From Pseudoscleropodium purum (lineage: Eukaryota; Streptophyta; Bryopsida; Hypnales; Brachytheciaceae), in the NCBI GenBank assembly GCA_963969395.1, contig OZ017800.1:620001-684000 (forward strand): a stretch of 64,000 nucleotides of DNA, written 5' to 3'. This document shows positions 1 through 11,574 of the stretch, in pieces. The notes under the pieces are model-generated. The model searched no databases, was not told the origin of the DNA, and saw only the letters and a program-made list of their open reading frames with translations. The translations under genes were made by a program, and so were the position numbers. Within the stretch, counting starts at the first letter, position 1. Every line of letters begins with the position of its first letter.

Positions 1-249
1 TTCAATTGGACTATGATGCCTACATCTTAGTAGCATTTCCACCAAGTTCCTGAGGCTCAAGTATCCATATGCCTATGAAACGCAGTCTCGTTGGACCGCA
101 ATCTCGTTGGACCGCAATCTCGTTGAATCCCAGCGGAAACGATCCGCAGGACCAGAATTCGGTCCATGTCAAAAGAGCACCACTGTCGTGAAATGTAACG
201 ATCGCAACTCTTATTTGAGTCTTCTCGGCCAGATACACCGCCTTGGTTC

Positions 250-3200
250 TCATACACTCGAGATCTTCTTGGTCTGCAGCTCATCTTTCATTCCCATGAG
301 CTCCATTATCCGCGTATCTAGAGGACCAGAAAGACTGTTAACAGACTCAGCAAGTTCAACGGCCGCCTCCTCTTTCAGTCGCGTTCCCTGTTGGCCGACC
401 ACTACAGCTGCAACTCGGGCTGCCAAATCTCCCATCCCTTTGATGTCAGGGACTCCACGAAGCAATCCATAAAGCACACCAGCGGCATAAGCGTCTCCAG
501 CTCCACAAGTATCCACTGGAACACACGGTGCAGGAGGTATAAAAACCAACTCTCCTCTCAATCCAATGTAGGAACCCCGTGCCCCATCAGTGACGGAGAC
601 CAGTGGGCAGAACTGGTTAAGATGCTTCGCAGCCTGTTCCGGAGTAGAATCGTCCCCAAATGCACACAGAGCTCGAGCTTCGTCAGCATTAGCAAACAAG
701 ATATCCGTGCTTTGGCACATAACATCCCTGCGACAGGAGTTCCAACGAGAAACGTTAAGAGAGCAAAATCAAAAACGTCAGAGACATGCAAATTCATGAG
801 AATCCAAGAGACATGAAAAGACTCGACACAGGAACTCTTTTGACTACTTCATTATCCCAGAATCAGTTCATTGAATTAACTTAGGTCTATGATGTGAATG
901 AACTGAGAATGCTGCTCACCAAAACTGCTGTCGATGTCGAGTCACACAAGAGACGTCGCTAGCAGTCAATGCCACTAATACCCCTTGCTGGCGAGCAGCC
1001 TCACAAGCTTGAGCAATCGCCTCGATGGTCTGACTAATTTCCCACAAATACCCTTCTACTACCAGTACTCTGGATTTAGCAATAGCTCCAGCCAGCACTG
1101 CATCAAAGTTCACAATCGAAGACATTCCCTATTCACACAAACAAGCATGTTCAGATACCAATGCCACCAATATGAAGGAATAGAAAAAAATAGAAGAGAA
1201 AAGCTGAAATTTTCTAACCTGGTAAGAAAGCATGGTGCGCTGTGCATCAGGCGTAGTCAGCACAATGACAGTGCCTGTAGTGCCGTCTACAACAGGCTGG
1301 GACAAGAAATGTACATTTGCCCGTAGCAATTTGGTTCTGAACAGCACAACATTAAAACATCCTTCAGCGGATGGGTGCCTCGCTAATATCACACAGTTCA
1401 CGAGAAACGGGAGCGCATTGTACAGCGGAGAGCGAGTTCTTTCCCTAAGCCATACAAGGTAATTACACAAGCGGGAGATTTCATCAGATAACAAACGGTT
1501 GCAGATTGATTGTCACCTGTAGAAATCCCCTAGAGGATCACTGCCAACACTGCCCGTCATGGCAACGTTCTGTGCAGAGTTCTCACCGCTGGTCGTACCC
1601 AACCTAGCCAGTGCAACCAAGGTGTTGGAGAGGGACCCCCCGGCGGAAAGCTTGTAGTTGCGACCATCTAAAGCACGCAGTACTTTCCCTCTTTCCTCGT
1701 GGTTCACTACCTTCCGAGTGCCTTTTACTAACCCTAGCTCTTCCAGAAAGTCATAGCCTACAGTGCCAGAGAAGTCGACCTGAATGCAATGGAGAAGGAA
1801 TTAGAACGGATCTGCATCGAATCCAGTCTCTCAATTCTCACTCAGTCGGCAAGACAACTAAAGCTTGGAGAGAAAGTCATCAAGAAACCAAATCGAGTGA
1901 GTGACAATAAGAATACCATAGCTTGGCCGAGGCCAACGACGTCCCAACTCTCTGGAACAGTCTTGTCAGGGATACCATAAGGTTGGTCCTCTGTTCTCTG
2001 AGGATCACCATTCATCTGCAAGAGAAAAACGTGCAGGCTTCAATACTAATATAGAATTCAAGAAGGCCTTAAGTTGATCAACTACCAATCGACTTCGCAC
2101 TTTGACTGGAGGACGGACGTTGTATTGTATCTAGCGAGCACAAGAATAATACCCGAACAAGAAATTGGGAGTAGTAATTCTTGGACCACACAACAGCAGG
2201 TGTATAGGTTTCGAAATAGTTTTGCTATCAAGGGATACCAGTCATGGAAGAGCACGCCAGAAGTTGGCAAGAAGCTATACCCTAGGAGTAAAGTAAAGAT
2301 TGAACACACTCTTAATTCATAAGGCTGGAAACAGTCTGGATTCCAACTTCTTTGAGGTTAGGTTCGGATACTGAGCTGAAATGACCTAATTTGCCAAGTA
2401 TTACACCAGCGTGCCCTCGACTGTAGAGCGAAACTATAAGGGCCCCTCTGAAGCAGACCGCGCACTCATATCCTACTTTCAAGCAATTTCTTCTGTTCCT
2501 ACAATGTCCATTTCCCATCGCACACCAAGAGGTTCTATGATTCTTTGAACTACGAAATTCTATGATTCTGAAGGCATGACATGTCTCGCATATTTAAACA
2601 GACAATAATGTGGTATAATTCAACTCTCGACCCTTCCACGACGTGCCATCCAGACCTAAATAAGCCTCCGACATCTCGCAATTGCAGACATATCATGTGC
2701 TTATAAATTGTACAAATTATAAACGGTATCTTCAAAATTATGATAAGGCTCTCAAGACGAAGCCAATAAATCTTGCCAACTATTCTATCTCCAGTGAGAG
2801 GCACTCTTCGAACGACAAGTATCTCTTCAGGGTTACCTCAATCATCATGACCACGACAAACCCATCTTAAAAAATTACATTCTTTAAAAGTAAAAACACT
2901 CGACAGCGCAGAATGGAGCCTTCGACCCTAAAATTCAGACATGCATCGAAATTGACAAACTCCACGGCAACCAACACCCTTCTCTAAGGACGTAGAGCCC
3001 CTGATATGCGTACCTGGTAGGCAGCATTTTCCGAGCCCTTACTCAGACCGTTACACATGGTATGCTGTCGCTGCCTGTCCCCGTTACACGCACATGCCAG
3101 CCTGTGAATCATGAACAAGACCGTGTGGTCACTCTGGAACAAACCAATTCTGCCTTGGCCGATGGACCTCCTGCACCGAACTTTGGAAGGAGATGAGGTC

Positions 3201-3436
3201 GAAAAAGACGAGGAGGAAGACAGAGAAGAAGGAGAAGGAGACGGAGAAGAAGAAGAAGAAGACGCCGTCAAATTAGAGCTACGCACGACAACAGCACTAC
3301 AACGACGTGCTTGCCGCGCCACGAAACAAGAATTGGCCTCTCCCTCCTTCTCGCCTCCTCCGCTGCTGCTACCAGACCCCTGCTGCTGCAACAACCCGGC
3401 GGATGTGAGTGAAGGCAGGTTGGCTATGGCGGCCAT
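250..3436 (-). CDS. NARA5: NARA5-like chloroplast pfkB-type carbohydrate kinase
   Basis: Six exons on the minus strand: 3436-3014, 2015-1917, 1779-1517, 1336-1219, 1128-920 and 727-250. All introns are GT-AG and all phases join, giving 529 codons plus a stop. The first ~100 residues are Ser-rich and poor in acidic residues (start MAAIANLPSL), as in a plastid transit peptide. The pfkB domain begins near WDVVGLGQAMVDF, includes AGGSLSNTLVALARLG, DGTTGTVIVLTTPDAQRTML and VVEGYLWE, and carries the C-terminal signature DTCGAGD at about residues 443-449, whose last Asp is the expected catalytic base. By recalled family resemblance it matches Arabidopsis NARA5 (AT4G27600), a plastid pfkB protein needed for Rubisco accumulation; its substrate is not established. 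The start is the Met opening the transit-like segment. The exon 1 donor (CAG|GTACGC at 3014/3013) is the least certain junction, although it keeps the frame into exon 2. A 998-bp first intron separates targeting and kinase parts. Confidence 0.88.
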
Positions 3437-3712
3437 CGAAGCCGCCGCCCCTCCCCCTCCCACTGCCCCGTGCACCCCGCGCCCCCTTCTGTGCCGCACC
3501 CCGCTGCCTCCACCTCCAACAATATTTTAAAGAAAATCCGAGGGAGCGAATTCGCTGTGCAGCAAGTCGGCAATGCCAAGATGAACTTATGCGGGCCACT
3601 GGAAATGGCGATGGCGATGGCGATGCAGGGGAAGCGGATCCTGCGAGGGACGTGGGAGTTGAGGGAGACGAAGTGGGCGCGCTCAGGGTCGTGTCTAAAT
3701 ACGACGGCGGGT

Positions 3713-3775
3713 GGATGATACCCAGCGGAGACCCGGATGATACCCAGACGGGACCCGGATGATGCCCAGGTCTTG
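3713..3775. repeat. 22-bp minisatellite upstream of the NARA5-like gene
   Basis: A 22-bp unit beginning GGATGATACCCAG is repeated about 2.5 times (3713-3734, 3735-3756, then a partial, diverged third unit). It lies about 280 bp upstream of the NARA5-like start codon, in the 5' leader or promoter. Confidence 0.7.
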
Positions 3776-3870
3776 CCCCGGTGGGACCCGGCTGACAAGT
3801 GGATGATGGGCGAAGACACTGGCGTGCCGTTGCGGCATTTTTCATCTCGGGGTCGTTCCCTGTCGTCCTC

Positions 3871-3894
3871 CGTTCGTTCGTTCGTTCGTTCGTT
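3871..3894. repeat. (CGTT)n microsatellite
   Basis: Six tandem copies of the tetranucleotide CGTT, about 430 bp upstream of the NARA5-like start codon. Likely promoter-region microsatellite. Confidence 0.9.
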
Positions 3895-3899
3895 CCCTT

Positions 3900-5676
3900 C
3901 GTTCATTTGCAGATAAGCTTTCATCTCACAGTCGCCGACCAGGGTTCATTTCTCGTCCCGTTTGGCTCGGACTTCGTCGTTGTTCGTCGCTCGTGTCCTG
4001 GTGTTTACTTGGGAAGCGTTGATCTTGGGGTGGGGGTTGCTTGTGCCTCCTGCTTAACGTATTGCCAAACTGAGCATTTACCGTCCGTCTGTCAAGTGTC
4101 TCGGAGTTGGCCCACACGGCACCCCCTTGAAAATCCAATGGAGTCAGTTTGAAGGCTGAAGAATTTTGTCTGAGGAATGCCTACAGTGGACTCCAAGAAT
4201 TTCGTGACATTGAGCATCACTGTTGGCATATATCAATAAATTTATTGGCTTTGGATCTAAGGAGAGGAGGCTTTGCATTTGCATCAGTATGCATCTAAGG
4301 CGGAGGTACCAATAACCAACCACACCCAGTACCCAACCAGGAGGGTGTGCTATTTCCAACCTTAGGCAGTCCTCAAGCTTGAAATTTGATTTTTTTTTGT
4401 CTTTTCCAAGGTTGGAACTGACAAGGTCATACCACATTACCAGATGTGGGGAGCAAGCAAGTACTGTCTTGTATGATAAGAATAATAAGACTCTAGACAT
4501 TGCTTATGGGTCAAGAGTTCTTTTGCCTCCCAAAATGCACTGAAATTTCAAATTTTGGAATATAAATCTGAAAATTTAGCAATCCCCATATTTCTTATCT
4601 TCCTACATGGGAAAAATATCCACCAATTCATACTACACAGAATTTGCTCTTAAATTGCTTAAATGATCAATTATTGGTCCCCTCCACCTTACATAAGCTT
4701 GCCATGAGGACATTTGAGTAGCTACCTTACTTGAAAAGCAAGCTTGCGTGATTGAGACAAAAGCAAAGCCTATCGTATTGCAGTTCTGCGAAATGTCCCT
4801 GGATTTCTATTAAAGTGTCTTTCTAAAGTGTCATTAAATTGTCTCCTTATTTAACTACAATTAGAGTTGATTGTTGATTTTGTTAGGTTTCAATTGTAGA
4901 TGTAGCTATATGACAATTTCAATGGTCTAAAGAGCTTTCACTATGATAATTCATAGAAATTACATGCCAAATCTGAATTTTTATTTTTTGAGAAAAATCA
5001 TGATTTTCAATTGCTAATACTACAAAAATATTTTTTTAGAAAAAAGTGCCTCCAATTGTGATGAATTGCCTATATTAACAATTTTAGGTGTTTCTACTAA
5101 ACGTTGAAGTAGAGAATTGAGACTTATAATTATAGAAGTTGTTTATAATTCCCAATATTCCAATCAACTAAAGGTGGTATGTAATGCAAACCCTTGGATA
5201 ACTTGTTGACAATACTTGAATAATTTGTTGCAATCAAACATCTATTATGATAAAGAATCAATAGCAAAAAGATCCATTTTTCACTCTTAGAACTTTCCCA
5301 AACAACCAAGTATTCACCAAATTTAAAACTAACTATACATTTAAGAATTTTATTATGGGATACAAAATTTATTAAAAATTGAAGTGTAGACCATTGCTCT
5401 ACCATCCTTTTAATATGTGCCAAGCACAATTTTGTACCTCCATCTCCTAAGGAATGTACCATGCTCATCAACAACCACCAACATAGTTTTTAATTGGCTT
5501 TAGATTGCTCTTTAGAACCTAAAAGTGCTTCAAATCAAGCAAGCATCTTGTAGATTGAGCATAGATTAGTAATAGATTGATAGTGGATTTAAAGCAACTT
5601 CTAGAACCTTCTAATTGTGATTGTAATTAATTATTTCTAATTTTTTTTACAATTAGTTCTCTTTCTTTGATATTCC
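3900..5676. other. Intergenic DNA, no recognisable gene
   Basis: Composition falls from balanced to AT-rich across this stretch. The longest open frame, minus strand 5130-5474 (114 codons), has no recognisable domain and biased low-complexity content, so I do not call it a gene. Confidence 0.6.
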
Positions 5677-6604
5677 TTAACCCCTAATGTCCCAAGGCCA
5701 TTTTTCTATCAAAAAACACTCAAAACTGCCATTTTTGTTGTGCTTGTTCAAGAAAACAAAAAAATCTTTTTTTTAAATCTAACCATAGGATCTTGTACTT
5801 CACTTGTATTAGCTTATGTGGTAAAAATTTCATGAATTTTGATAGTATAGATTGGAAGATATTAGCATTCAAAGTTGAAAAAGAAAGTTTTTTTGAACAT
5901 TGGCTTGCAATTTCAAATGACTTTGACTGCCAATTGTGAAATTTTTTTGCACTACAGACTTTGAATTTAAAAATTTTAATGTTGAAGAATTGAATTGAAA
6001 ATCTAGGAAAAAAAAATTAAAAAAAACACACTTGATTTTCATTCTTTAAAAAATTGTTAAGTAGAAGTAGGTCCAAGATTGAAAAAAACCCAAAATTGTT
6101 AATAACTCCAAGATGGGATTGAAAGACAATAATCCCAATGGTGAGATTGTTTTAGCAAGAAAAAACAACATTTTCAAAAATAAATTGTGAAAATTTGTGG
6201 AAATTGCATTTTGAAATGAATCCTACAAGTTATTTTTTCAAGAAGATGCTTAAATTGCCCGAAAAACAAGATTGTTCATAACTTTCTCATTATTAGTCCA
6301 AATAGAATGAATCCAAGCTTCACATGTAGACAAAAATATAACATTTCAAAAGAAAAAAAATTAAAATTTATTATCATTTTTTGCAATTTTTTTTGTACTG
6401 CCCGCTAAGTTCAATTTCAAGCTTTTTGTGGTATAGCTTTTGATCTTGGGCACCAATTGAAATAAAAATAATATTCCCATAGAGCTAATCAATTTTTCTA
6501 TCTTATGAAAAAATTTCAAAAAATTTCACCAAAATTTGAGGTCATAGGAACTTGCCCAAAATCTAATTTGTCCCCTGAGGGGACAATGGGACTTTAGGGG
6601 TTAA
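5677..6604. mobile_element. TTAA-flanked non-autonomous DNA transposon (piggyBac-like), copy 1
   Basis: A 928-bp segment starts TTAA CCCCTAATGTCCC and ends GGGACTTTAGGGG TTAA. The inverted termini match at 12 of 13 positions and each is bordered by TTAA, the target-site duplication typical of piggyBac elements. No coding capacity is visible. A second full-length copy of nearly the same size (921 bp, at 57650-58570) has the same ends and shared interior blocks such as a 'taggatcttgta' region and a 'gggcaccaattgaaat' region, so the boundaries are real. Partial copies lie at 41985-42432 (inverted) and about 54510-55240. The superfamily assignment rests on the TTAA rule only. Confidence 0.72.
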
Positions 6605-9600
6605 AATTTAACAACTCTTCTTTTTCTTTTATAGCTTTAAGACCTACGTTTAGAATATGTAATTAGTTTTGAATTTGGTTGAGAATTAGCTATATGGTGA
6701 AGGATCTCACTCAAGAATGAATCTTTGCATCTCCAACTACATAAATACTTGTATATTTTAATTGTGACTTGTGTGGGATTGCTACTATATTGTTTAAGGG
6801 GTCATTTACAAAAATTATAAACAATCATTCATCACCAAAAAAATCAAATTTGGTTTATGTATATTGAAGTTAATTTTATTAGTAATCCCTACAATATTTT
6901 CACTAATTTCTACCAATTAGAAAATCATCCAATATTGTGAAGTGTACTAATAAGTAAGTTTATAATATTTTAATTAAAACCACTATTATGTATCCTATAC
7001 TATTTTAAAACTATCTCCAATAATATAGTTGTCAACAATCATGCATCAACCTTTATTCAATTTTCATCCCACAATCACCTATCTTGATCTAAATTTTGTC
7101 TAAATTACATCCTAATGTTCAAACTAGTTAGACCACATTCATCCAAATTTCATCCAATTAGTGCAAAGAGGCTAGTTTGAATTGAATAAACTCGAGTAGT
7201 AATATTTATCTATCATAAATAAGATTTTTTATATTGCCTAAACAAATTCACATATTGATAGCTCAATAAATATAAAAAACTAGCCTAAATTTTTCTAAAA
7301 GCACATTAGTTAGACTAGAGTGGAATTTGTATGAAGAATTATAATCTTTGAATCAAGAGCAAATCAAGTGATGCTACAAATTTGTTTTTTAACCTATAAA
7401 AAATAAATTGACTCAAACTATAATTCATGTAATAATATTAAAAAATTTGAATTCTTCAAAGAAATTTTGCCCTTCACAATTTATGGATAAAATTTAAAAC
7501 TTGCCCATTATATGTTTCTAAGGGGGCTTGGAGGGTTGTTTCAAGCTTGTTCTTGGAGTTGTTCTCTTGGTTGTTCAAAAATAGTTGCTATTAGATATTT
7601 TTTAATATTTTAAAAATTAAAAAATTAAAAAAGAAATTGAAATTTTATTCATTTATTTTTGAAAAAAATATAAAAAATAAAGTAATGTGGCAATCCATTA
7701 GAAGACATTTCTGGCCAAAAGAGGGCCATCTCAGGCCTATTTCTTTGGTCATTCCCATCGTAGTAAAAGAATGTAGCCTTGTTAGATTTTTTTAAAACAA
7801 AATTTTTAAATTAAAAAAAAGTTGAAATTTTTTATTTTATTTTTCAAAAATGACATAGCACTATCTCATCCACTTCAAATTGTGCAATTGATAGTGTTCC
7901 TATGCAATTGTGATAGTTTTAAGAGCCCAAAAACTTGCAATCTTCTCAAGGCCCCAAATGTCTCCTAATGTCTTGCCACATTAGGTAGCTATTGTGGGGC
8001 AATTTCTAGCATCTATGAGCCTTAGAAAACGCAAAGGAACTCACATTCCTTTAAAAGGGCTAAAACACATCTTATGCTTTTTTTTTATCAATCATCAAGT
8101 GGAAGTGAAAAGTGAACTTAAATCTTGAGATAGAGACACTCTTATTGTTTTCAATGAATCACATACATCAAAAACATTTAATCTTGTAGTTTCCTTTGCA
8201 ATTCCACGAATGGTTGTATATTTATACATTTGGAGGGTAAAAACTAGAGGTGATTATATATACTCTAGTGAGGTCTTATACAATTTGAAGGTTCTTGTAG
8301 CCCATTGCAAATTGGAATTGTTTCTTTGAATAAATTCTCTTTGCATTTCATTAGAAGGGATTTGAGCTCAAAAGAAGCTTGTTTTAGGTCTATTCCCTTC
8401 ACTATTCCCCCTACAATGAAAGAATAGACTACTATTAGAAAAAATTAAAATTAAAATGCAAAAAATGCAAAAAATAATTGCACTCTTTTATTAAATTCTA
8501 AAAAATTACGAGGCAAGATTTTGGCTACATATGACTACAATAGTGTTGCTACAGTATTACAATTTGCTTGTTCCCATTGCATGATAACTCACTTTCTTCT
8601 TGACCTTCAAATTTCATCTAATGCATATGATTGTAAAATTTGATTTGAATAGATAATTGTACATACAAAATTTATGTGTAAGTTTCGACCCATAATTTTT
8701 CTAGTACCCATCAAGTGTATTTGAAATTTAAAAAGCCACAATATCCAATGGCTTTGACATACTTTATAATCATAACAAAATTCAATAGTACAATTCTAAA
8801 AAATTTAAGATTTAAAAAAAAGTTAAAGTTGATTTAGTATAATTATTGATTTATTAGTACATTCCTAAATACTATGGGATTGACATTATAGAATTTAATC
8901 CAAAAGCCTTAAAAGACCATTTGTAGGCATTAGTCTTTCAGAAGAGGATATTTAAAGTTCAAATTTTTTTAGAATAGTTATGAAAACAATAGCTCTAATT
9001 TTTTTAATGTGATAAAAACATGTAGATTTTAAACATTCTAGTAAGAGAATGAAAACTTTCTTTAAAAAATAAAAAAAATAGATTTCAAACTTCATTGGAA
9101 TTCAATAAACTAATAATATATATATTTAAAACGTCTAATAAGGAATTCAATATTCAAGCCCATAATACAAATATTTTTGAACTAGGTGCTATTTATTTAT
9201 TTATTATGATCCATGTAAGTCTAGCTCTAGCTCAATTCCATAACATTGAGTGGTTCAAAAAATTCATCAATGATTTTCAATTAATTCTCATGTAAAACCA
9301 CAAAAATGAAATTAAAACTTTATAAAGTTACTCAAAATGATGCTTTGAATAATGTGGCACAATCTATTGAGAGGTCGAGGAAGGCAAAATAGATCATGAA
9401 AGTGGCATTTGCTTATGCTTGGCATTGATCCCTAACATGAGCACACTACTTGCATTTGATAAATTGTTTTGTTGGTTTAGGTGGGGATTGTAACAACTAG
9501 ACTCTATACAAATTGATGACACTTTGCTATGTAGGGTTGAATGTTTTTGGCATAGGATTTATTCTAGAAGATCATAGTATATGTGAGCTTGTAGAATCCT

Positions 9601-11470
9601 CCACTGAGCTTGTCAGAAGTTTTCTCTTAATATATCTATTAGATACTTTAGTTCACATTCACTAGTCTAATCCACCATGGGTTGAAATGTTTTGTATTGA
9701 AACTATCGGTTAAAGCTAACATAAATTCTCACACAAATTATGTTGAAACTAATACAAAATTAGCAAAAAATAGTTTCAATCCATGGTAAATTTGTACAAG
9801 TGATTGTTGAAATCCAACTCAATAATCCTATGACTATTTGTGGGGTTTGCATCAAGTAGAATTTGCACTATAAAAGACACTCTTGAGAAGGTGAAGTTCA
9901 CATTAAAAGTAGGCTCGAAAGTAGACATGCTTATTTGGTCTTTTCATGTCTTTATTAAGGATGGTGTAGAATCTACAATAGGATAGAAAGGTGATGATTT
10001 TTCCATGGAGGTGTTGATTCTATCATCCAGGTACCAATTCTACCATCTTGTCCAACTTTTAACACTTAAGAGTGGGTAGTTCCTTGCGCATTCTACCATG
10101 CACAAGGAGCTACCCACTCTCTAATGTAGGAAAAAACATGAGGAAAAATTGAAATCTATCTTTGTTGCTTAGTAGAAGGTTGTGTGGTGCTTTTAGTTTT
10201 TTACCATTGTGTATTGTTAACATTTGCTACATCAACAATGGTGCTAAATTAATTTTGTGCTTTACAATTTTGCGAAATGTAATGTTTCATCGACAAATTG
10301 TAGCCGATCACCAAGACTAGATGAGAATCCAACATGAAGGATGACAAAGAATCTTTCTATGTATGACAATAGTGCAAATGTTCATCTTTGAAATTTGTTA
10401 TGAAAAGAAGATTTCTTACATAATAGTTTGACATCCAATAAGTGCTATTGGTTTTTTTTGAGCAAATGATTCACATAGTTCCAAAGAAGATGATTTTCAT
10501 GGTAACTTAACCGTCTTTAATTTTGGAATAAAATCATATTTTAATTTTGTTTTTGGCAAGCAAAATCTAAGGGATTGACTTTGAATACCAAAAAATGCAA
10601 AAAAATACTAGACGAGAAATCTTATTAATAAATGTTTCTATTCCACAAACTCGAAGATGTGTACTTTGTTGAATTCTTTTGTTAATTGTGAGAGCGTATT
10701 AGTAGTTTTGATTTGTGAAAGTCACAAAGTTGAAGGAAAAAGTAGGGAGTATTCTTTGTCATGAAGTCATTAAATTTGAAAAACAAATTTTATTTTAATA
10801 AAAAAATACATAATACAATGTATAGAATAATCATCCTATACCATGTTAAACAATTACTTAAAGTTAGCAAAGGCGATTTGACAATTGCTTGAGAATAAAA
10901 ATATTCATTTTTCTCTCATATATTTTTTTTCTAAAAAAATAATATCTTAGCACTTCTATCATTTATTTTTAGAAACATTTTTTACCAGTCCCAACCACTA
11001 GGTACAATACTTTAATTATAGGGATAATATTACTTTGGACTTTTAGAATCATTATCCTTTGTGCAAAGCAATACAAAGCCCTAGTTGAACGAAATAATAT
11101 TTTGCACTAATAAAATTCAAATCAATTTGTAGAAGTTGGATGACAAATGTACCATCACCCTTGGATATAATTTATCTAAAAAATATGTCAAAACATAATT
11201 GAAAATTTACCATAATGGACTATGAGTTTCCAAAGTGAAATTTCTATTTTTAATTCAAGCACCAAGTCGGAAAAAGAAAAAGAAAAATAGAAAAAGTAAA
11301 AGCAAGGGAAAATCGAACAAAAGTATATCTCCGTGCACAAAATTAGACAGGGCCGTTTACATGAACGTCCCTTAAGAATTCTCCTTGCCTGTTGATGCTG
11401 GTCTTCATGTTTTTGATGCGCAGGGCACTTTGTTGTAGAACTTGAAGCTCCTCTCTCAAATCATGCTCAG
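6605..11470. other. AT-rich intergenic DNA
   Basis: Roughly 5 kb of strongly AT-rich sequence without a credible gene. It contains diverged internal repeats (for example related blocks around 7500-7670, 7690-7850 and 8310-8480, each ending in A/T-rich tracts), a weak inverted repeat around CCATGG at 9677-9785, and a compact hairpin at 10069-10120. It is probably old, decayed transposon sequence. Confidence 0.6.
10069..10120. repeat. 52-bp hairpin
   Basis: The left arm AGAGTGGGTAGTTCCTTGCG pairs with the right arm ending GGAGCTACCCACTCT, giving a stem of about 22 bp with two or three mismatches and a loop of about 8 nt. It is GC-richer than its surroundings. It may be a remnant of an inverted-repeat element or a small-RNA foldback; nothing flanking it suggests a gene. 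Confidence 0.7.
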
Positions 11471-11574
11471 TGCCACTCTTGCGGAAGATCGTCTACTGCC
11501 TTTGGGTATTGAGCTTTGCCGGTACTTTAGATTTTGTGAGCACGAGCGAGCGAGACCGATTTTGGAATACAACC

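Noticed and set aside
2074..2322. An 82-codon plus-strand open frame as a gene
   Set aside because: It lies in the first intron of the NARA5-like gene and has no features of a protein.
5130..5474. A 114-codon minus-strand open frame as a gene
   Set aside because: AT-rich, no recognisable domain, no splice-compatible neighbours.
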